64,000 nucleotides of DNA, from NCBI GenBank assembly GCA_900542495.1, contig UQNW01000001.1, positions 1-64,000 on the forward strand, written 5' to 3'. This DNA comes from an uncultured Roseburia sp. GTDB taxonomy: Bacteria > Bacillota > Clostridia > Lachnospirales > Lachnospiraceae. A model generated the notes under the pieces. That model searched no databases. It saw only the letters and a list, made by a program, of their open reading frames with translations, and was not told the DNA's origin. Shown one piece after another: positions 61,526-64,000 of this stretch (position 1 is its first letter; the number at the start of each line of letters is the position of its first letter). A program made the translations under genes and the position numbers.

Positions 61526-62404
61526 TTAATGAATAAGATCTTCGTAAAATTCATATGCTTCTTTGTCTGTGAAGCCTTCATGTACTACCTTATGAACAGC
61601 CTGTGCCATTTCAACCGGATGCTGGCTCTGGAAGATATTTCTTCCCATATCAACACCTCTTGCACCTTTGCTGATTACATCATAAGCTAATGTCAAAGCA
61701 TCTTTTTCAGCCAATTTCTTACCACCGGCTACTACGATTGGTACCGGGCAGGCTGCAACGACTTCTTCGAAGTTTTCACAGTTATAGGTTTTTACCATCT
61801 GGCATCCCATCTCAGCGATAATACGTGTAGCTAATTTAAAGAATCTGTCGGTACGCTCCATGTCTTTACCTACAGCACATACGCCTAAGGTTGGAACACT
61901 GTATCTCATACCTGCATTGATTACTTTGCTTAAATTATCAATACTTGATAACTGTCCGTCTGCTCCGATAAATACCTGTGATGCCATACAATCTGCATTC
62001 ATGCGGATGGAATCTTCGATATCTACCGCAACAACTTCATGACTTAAATCAGCCTGAACCATGCTGGAACCAGATGTAACTCTCAATGCGATTGCATTGG
62101 TATACTCAGGTTTTAAGCATGTACGGATAGCACCTCTTGTTCCCATAAAACAGTCAACATATGGTGCCAGCTTTGGTAATAATAAATCCAGTCTCTCTAA
62201 TCCTGCTGTGCTTCCCATAAAGTATCCATGGTCAAAAGCAAACATTACAGTATTTCCACTCTTTGGATTGAAAATATTTGCTAAATGACGTTTCATTCCC
62301 CAATCCAGGCTGTTTGCACCTTTTACATAAAAGCCATCCTGGTTGGCAAATGGTGTATCAATGTGATAATCTTTTGCTACTTTAAGTCCTTCTAAATCTG
62401 CCAT
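61526..62404 (-). CDS. lsrF: LsrF-type aldolase/thiolase (AI-2 degradation)
   Basis: LsrF acts late in breakdown of phosphorylated AI-2, transferring an acetyl group from 3-hydroxy-2,4-pentanedione-5-phosphate to CoA. The 292-residue barrel matches the E. coli protein in many places: LDWGMKRHLANIFNPKSGNT, VMFAFDHGYFMGSTAGLERL, TRGAIRT, PTLGVCAVGKDMERTDRFFK, VVAGGKKLAEKDALTLAYDV and GVDMGRNIFQSQHPV. The Schiff-base Lys is probably the one in QMVKTYNCENFE. It lies 87 bases downstream of lsrB. No lsrK or lsrR is in the window. Confidence 0.92.
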   Translation of the reverse strand: MADLEGLKVAKDYHIDTPFANQDGFYVKGANSLDWGMKRHLANIFNPKSGNTVMFAFDHGYFMGSTAGLERLDLLLPKLAPYVDCFMGTRGAIRTCLKPEYTNAIALRVTSGSSMVQADLSHEVVAVDIEDSIRMNADCMASQVFIGADGQLSSIDNLSKVINAGMRYSVPTLGVCAVGKDMERTDRFFKLATRIIAEMGCQMVKTYNCENFEEVVAACPVPIVVAGGKKLAEKDALTLAYDVISKGARGVDMGRNIFQSQHPVEMAQAVHKVVHEGFTDKEAYEFYEDLIH

Positions 62405-62491
62405 CGATATATCTCCTTTTTCACTATAAACTATTTGTTACTACATACATATCACAAGTTAATAATTCTTCTCTCTTTTGTTTGTTAATAA

Positions 62492-63640
62492 TTAGAAATC
62501 ATAATCATCCATGTTATCTGCGGTAAATACCAGACGCTCTGGAAGAAGAACAACACCGTTGTTTTCATCACCTGTTGTTGCGCCAGCTGAAATACTATCG
62601 TTGGAAAGTACTTCACAGGAACCGATTTCAGGAATGTCAATTGTGTCGCCAACTTTTACAGTGTTACCTGCTGCAAGGTAAGCAGCTACATAACAACCCA
62701 TAGCACCCTGAAGTTTTGCATCCCACAGACCCCAGTTGTAAAGAGTTCCGTTTGAGCAATACTGTTTTACAGCGTTTGGTGTTGCGAAACCAGTAATTGT
62801 AATGTTGTCTTTGTTGTAACCTTTGTTCTCAGCAGCCTGTAACTGTCCTGGAAGAGCTGTAGAGTCGTTACAGATAATAACATCGATATCTGGGTTTGCA
62901 TCTAATACAGCTTCACCAACTGTGATAGCTTTTTCAGCATCCTGCTCTGAGTAGTAGTTGTCTGGGTAAACGTTTGTCCAGTTTGGATATTTCTCAGCGA
63001 TGATCTTCTCGCCTTCTACCTGCCAGCTGTTCTGGTCTGTTACAGTTGCCTGTGAGTAGTGCCAGCAATATTTAATCTCATCGTTTTCAGGATCTTTACC
63101 TCTCTCCTTTAATCCATCAACTGCCATATCTACTAACATCTGTCCTAAAACTTCTGGTGTTCCCTGAGAAACCATTAAAGTTCTGTCATCGCTGTTTGCA
63201 TCAGAATCCCATGTTGTAACCATGATTCCTGCATCCCTTGCTTCCTGTAATGCATCAGATACACCTGCTGCATCTACAGTTGAAATACAGATTGCATCAA
63301 CCCCTGAAGAAATAGCCTGGTTAATAACAGATACCTGATCTGCTACTGCTGCGTTAGAGCTTCCCATGTAATCAACAGTGATTCCCCATTTTTCTGCATA
63401 TTCCTGTGCTCCGTCGTTTGCAACTTCGAAGAATGCATTTCCTGTTAATTTTGGAATGAATGCTACTGTTTTTCCTTCGATTCCAGATGCCTCTGCTGTT
63501 GCATCAGAAGAGCCCTGCTCTGTTGTCTGCGCATCTGAACTTCCTGCGCTTGTGCTTGCACTGTCACTTCCACCACATCCAGCTAAAAGGGAAGATACCA
63601 TTGCCCCAACTAATAATGCTGATAAAATCTTTTTCTTCAT
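62492..63640 (-). CDS. lsrB: LsrB-type substrate-binding lipoprotein
   Basis: A lipoprotein signal (MKKKILSALLVGAMVSSLLA then GCGG) and Ser-rich linker precede a periplasmic-binding fold closely like LsrB: FIPKLTGNAFFEVAN, TWDSDAN, TVTDQNSWQVEG, GFATPNAVKQYCSNGTLYNW, GLWDAKLQGAMGCYVAAYLA and LLPERLVFTADNMDDYDF. Of the six known AI-2 contacts of Salmonella LsrB, Lys, two Asp and Gln are kept (PKL, WDSD, TDQ). The Pro and Ala contacts are Asn and Ser (CNDSTALP). Clostridial LsrB proteins with such changes can bind AI-2. A rhamnose-like ligand is an alternative. Confidence 0.88.
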   Translation of the reverse strand: MKKKILSALLVGAMVSSLLAGCGGSDSASTSAGSSDAQTTEQGSSDATAEASGIEGKTVAFIPKLTGNAFFEVANDGAQEYAEKWGITVDYMGSSNAAVADQVSVINQAISSGVDAICISTVDAAGVSDALQEARDAGIMVTTWDSDANSDDRTLMVSQGTPEVLGQMLVDMAVDGLKERGKDPENDEIKYCWHYSQATVTDQNSWQVEGEKIIAEKYPNWTNVYPDNYYSEQDAEKAITVGEAVLDANPDIDVIICNDSTALPGQLQAAENKGYNKDNITITGFATPNAVKQYCSNGTLYNWGLWDAKLQGAMGCYVAAYLAAGNTVKVGDTIDIPEIGSCEVLSNDSISAGATTGDENNGVVLLPERLVFTADNMDDYDF

Positions 63641-63699
63641 TACATTTCCTCCTTAATATGTGTGATATGTATGTTTAGATATTTTCTAACAATTTTGTA

Positions 63700-64000
63700 C
63701 TAAGCTGCTTTCTGCCGCTTGTTTTTTAACTTTGCGCGGTAATTTATGAATGCCGGATGAACCATTAATGCACGTCCTAACAATACAACTACCAGCAGGA
63801 TTCCGATTGGTGCATCCAGATACTGTGAATTAATACCAAAACATAACGGAAGTCCAAATTTGATCAGTCCAATAATGATGGTTGCCAATACTGTTCCGAA
63901 TACATTTCCTTTACCACCTGTTGATAAAGTTCCTCCAAGTACTACAACCGTAATGATATTCATTGTAAATGTACTTCCAAGGTCAGATTTTGCTACATTA
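63700..64000 (-). CDS. LsrC/LsrD-type ABC permease, C-terminal part (cut by window edge)
   Basis: The open frame runs from the right edge (NVAKSDLGSTFTMNIITVVV) to a stop at 63700. LGGTLSTGGKGNVFGTVLAT is the conserved late motif of RbsC/LsrC/LsrD permeases. Two helices follow (GIINSQ-type loop, then APIGILLVVVLLGRALMVHP), and a basic end NYRAKLKNKRQKAA. It lies 59 bases before lsrB in the same direction, matching the lsr order of permease, binding protein, LsrF. Which of the two permeases it is cannot be told. Confidence 0.85.
   Translation of the reverse strand, partial: NVAKSDLGSTFTMNIITVVVLGGTLSTGGKGNVFGTVLATIIIGLIKFGLPLCFGINSQYLDAPIGILLVVVLLGRALMVHPAFINYRAKLKNKRQKAA

Overview
The window looks like a chromosomal segment of a low-GC, anaerobic, butyrate-forming Lachnospiraceae bacterium of the Roseburia/Agathobacter type. 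The evidence is a thl-hbd-bcd-etfB-etfA operon without crt, type III glutamine synthetases, an LsrB/LsrF module, lipoprotein-type sugar ABC binding proteins and prfB with a programmed frameshift. Genus is inferred from gene content only. Most genes lie on the minus strand, and the gene order is that of an ordinary chromosome, without phage or conjugative genes.

Layout. 1-356: the start of a response regulator preceded by a 58-residue single-pass membrane protein. 433-6206: the butyrate operon (thlA, hbd, bcd, etfB, etfA) with a near-perfect Rex-type operator upstream. 6.5-11 kb: a coiled-coil SleB/CwlJ-type hydrolase, a degenerate HD-domain protein and a membrane-anchored GH25 protein. 11.4-12.1 kb: two gene relics. 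12.4-16.8 kb: carAB. 17.1-18.9 kb: glpK with a structured leader and an operator. 19-21 kb: a decayed stretch, a shortened MFS gene and an Rgg-like regulator flanked by two related 45-bp palindromes. 21-27.3 kb: mgtC, a malEFG-like transporter and a divergent PHP phosphatase/LacI regulator pair. 27.5-29.4 kb: an AAA-ATPase/PD-(D/E)XK protein with an added HTH. 29.7-32.3 kb: mtnN, hom and an ACT regulator. 32.5-37.6 kb: prfB and a YdjGHI-like zinc-ribbon/SPFH/TPM cluster. 37.7-43.6 kb: vanZ, ctp, and cdaR-ftsE-ftsX-M23 hydrolase. 43.8-49.5 kb: yitT, a TagA-like protein, an NlpC/P60 hydrolase, ridA, cvfB, an acyl-ACP thioesterase and tRNA-Gln. 49.5-53.1 kb: a YigZ-family gene and a class A PBP. 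53.1-60.5 kb: a nitrogen block (REC-like protein, amt, glnK and two tandem GS-III genes). 60.5-64 kb: an AEC transporter and lsrF, lsrB and a partial permease.

How the genes work together. The butyrate operon carries acetyl-CoA to butyryl-CoA except for the crotonase step, with Bcd/Etf as the likely electron-bifurcating complex. FtsEX and the coiled-coil M23 hydrolase form a cell-separation unit, and the first hydrolase carries the same coiled-coil module. MtnN feeds the route that ends in AI-2, and the Lsr genes at the right edge take up and degrade AI-2-like signals. GlnK, Amt and the two glutamine synthetases form a nitrogen-assimilation block.

The least explained structures are two long palindromic elements (433-709 and 12136-12454). 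Each abuts the stop codon of an operon-terminal gene and carries its own bidirectional terminator core. The pair of 45-bp palindromes on either side of the Rgg gene, the nested glpK leader hairpin and the phased repeats upstream of the AAA/PD-(D/E)XK gene also deserve attention.
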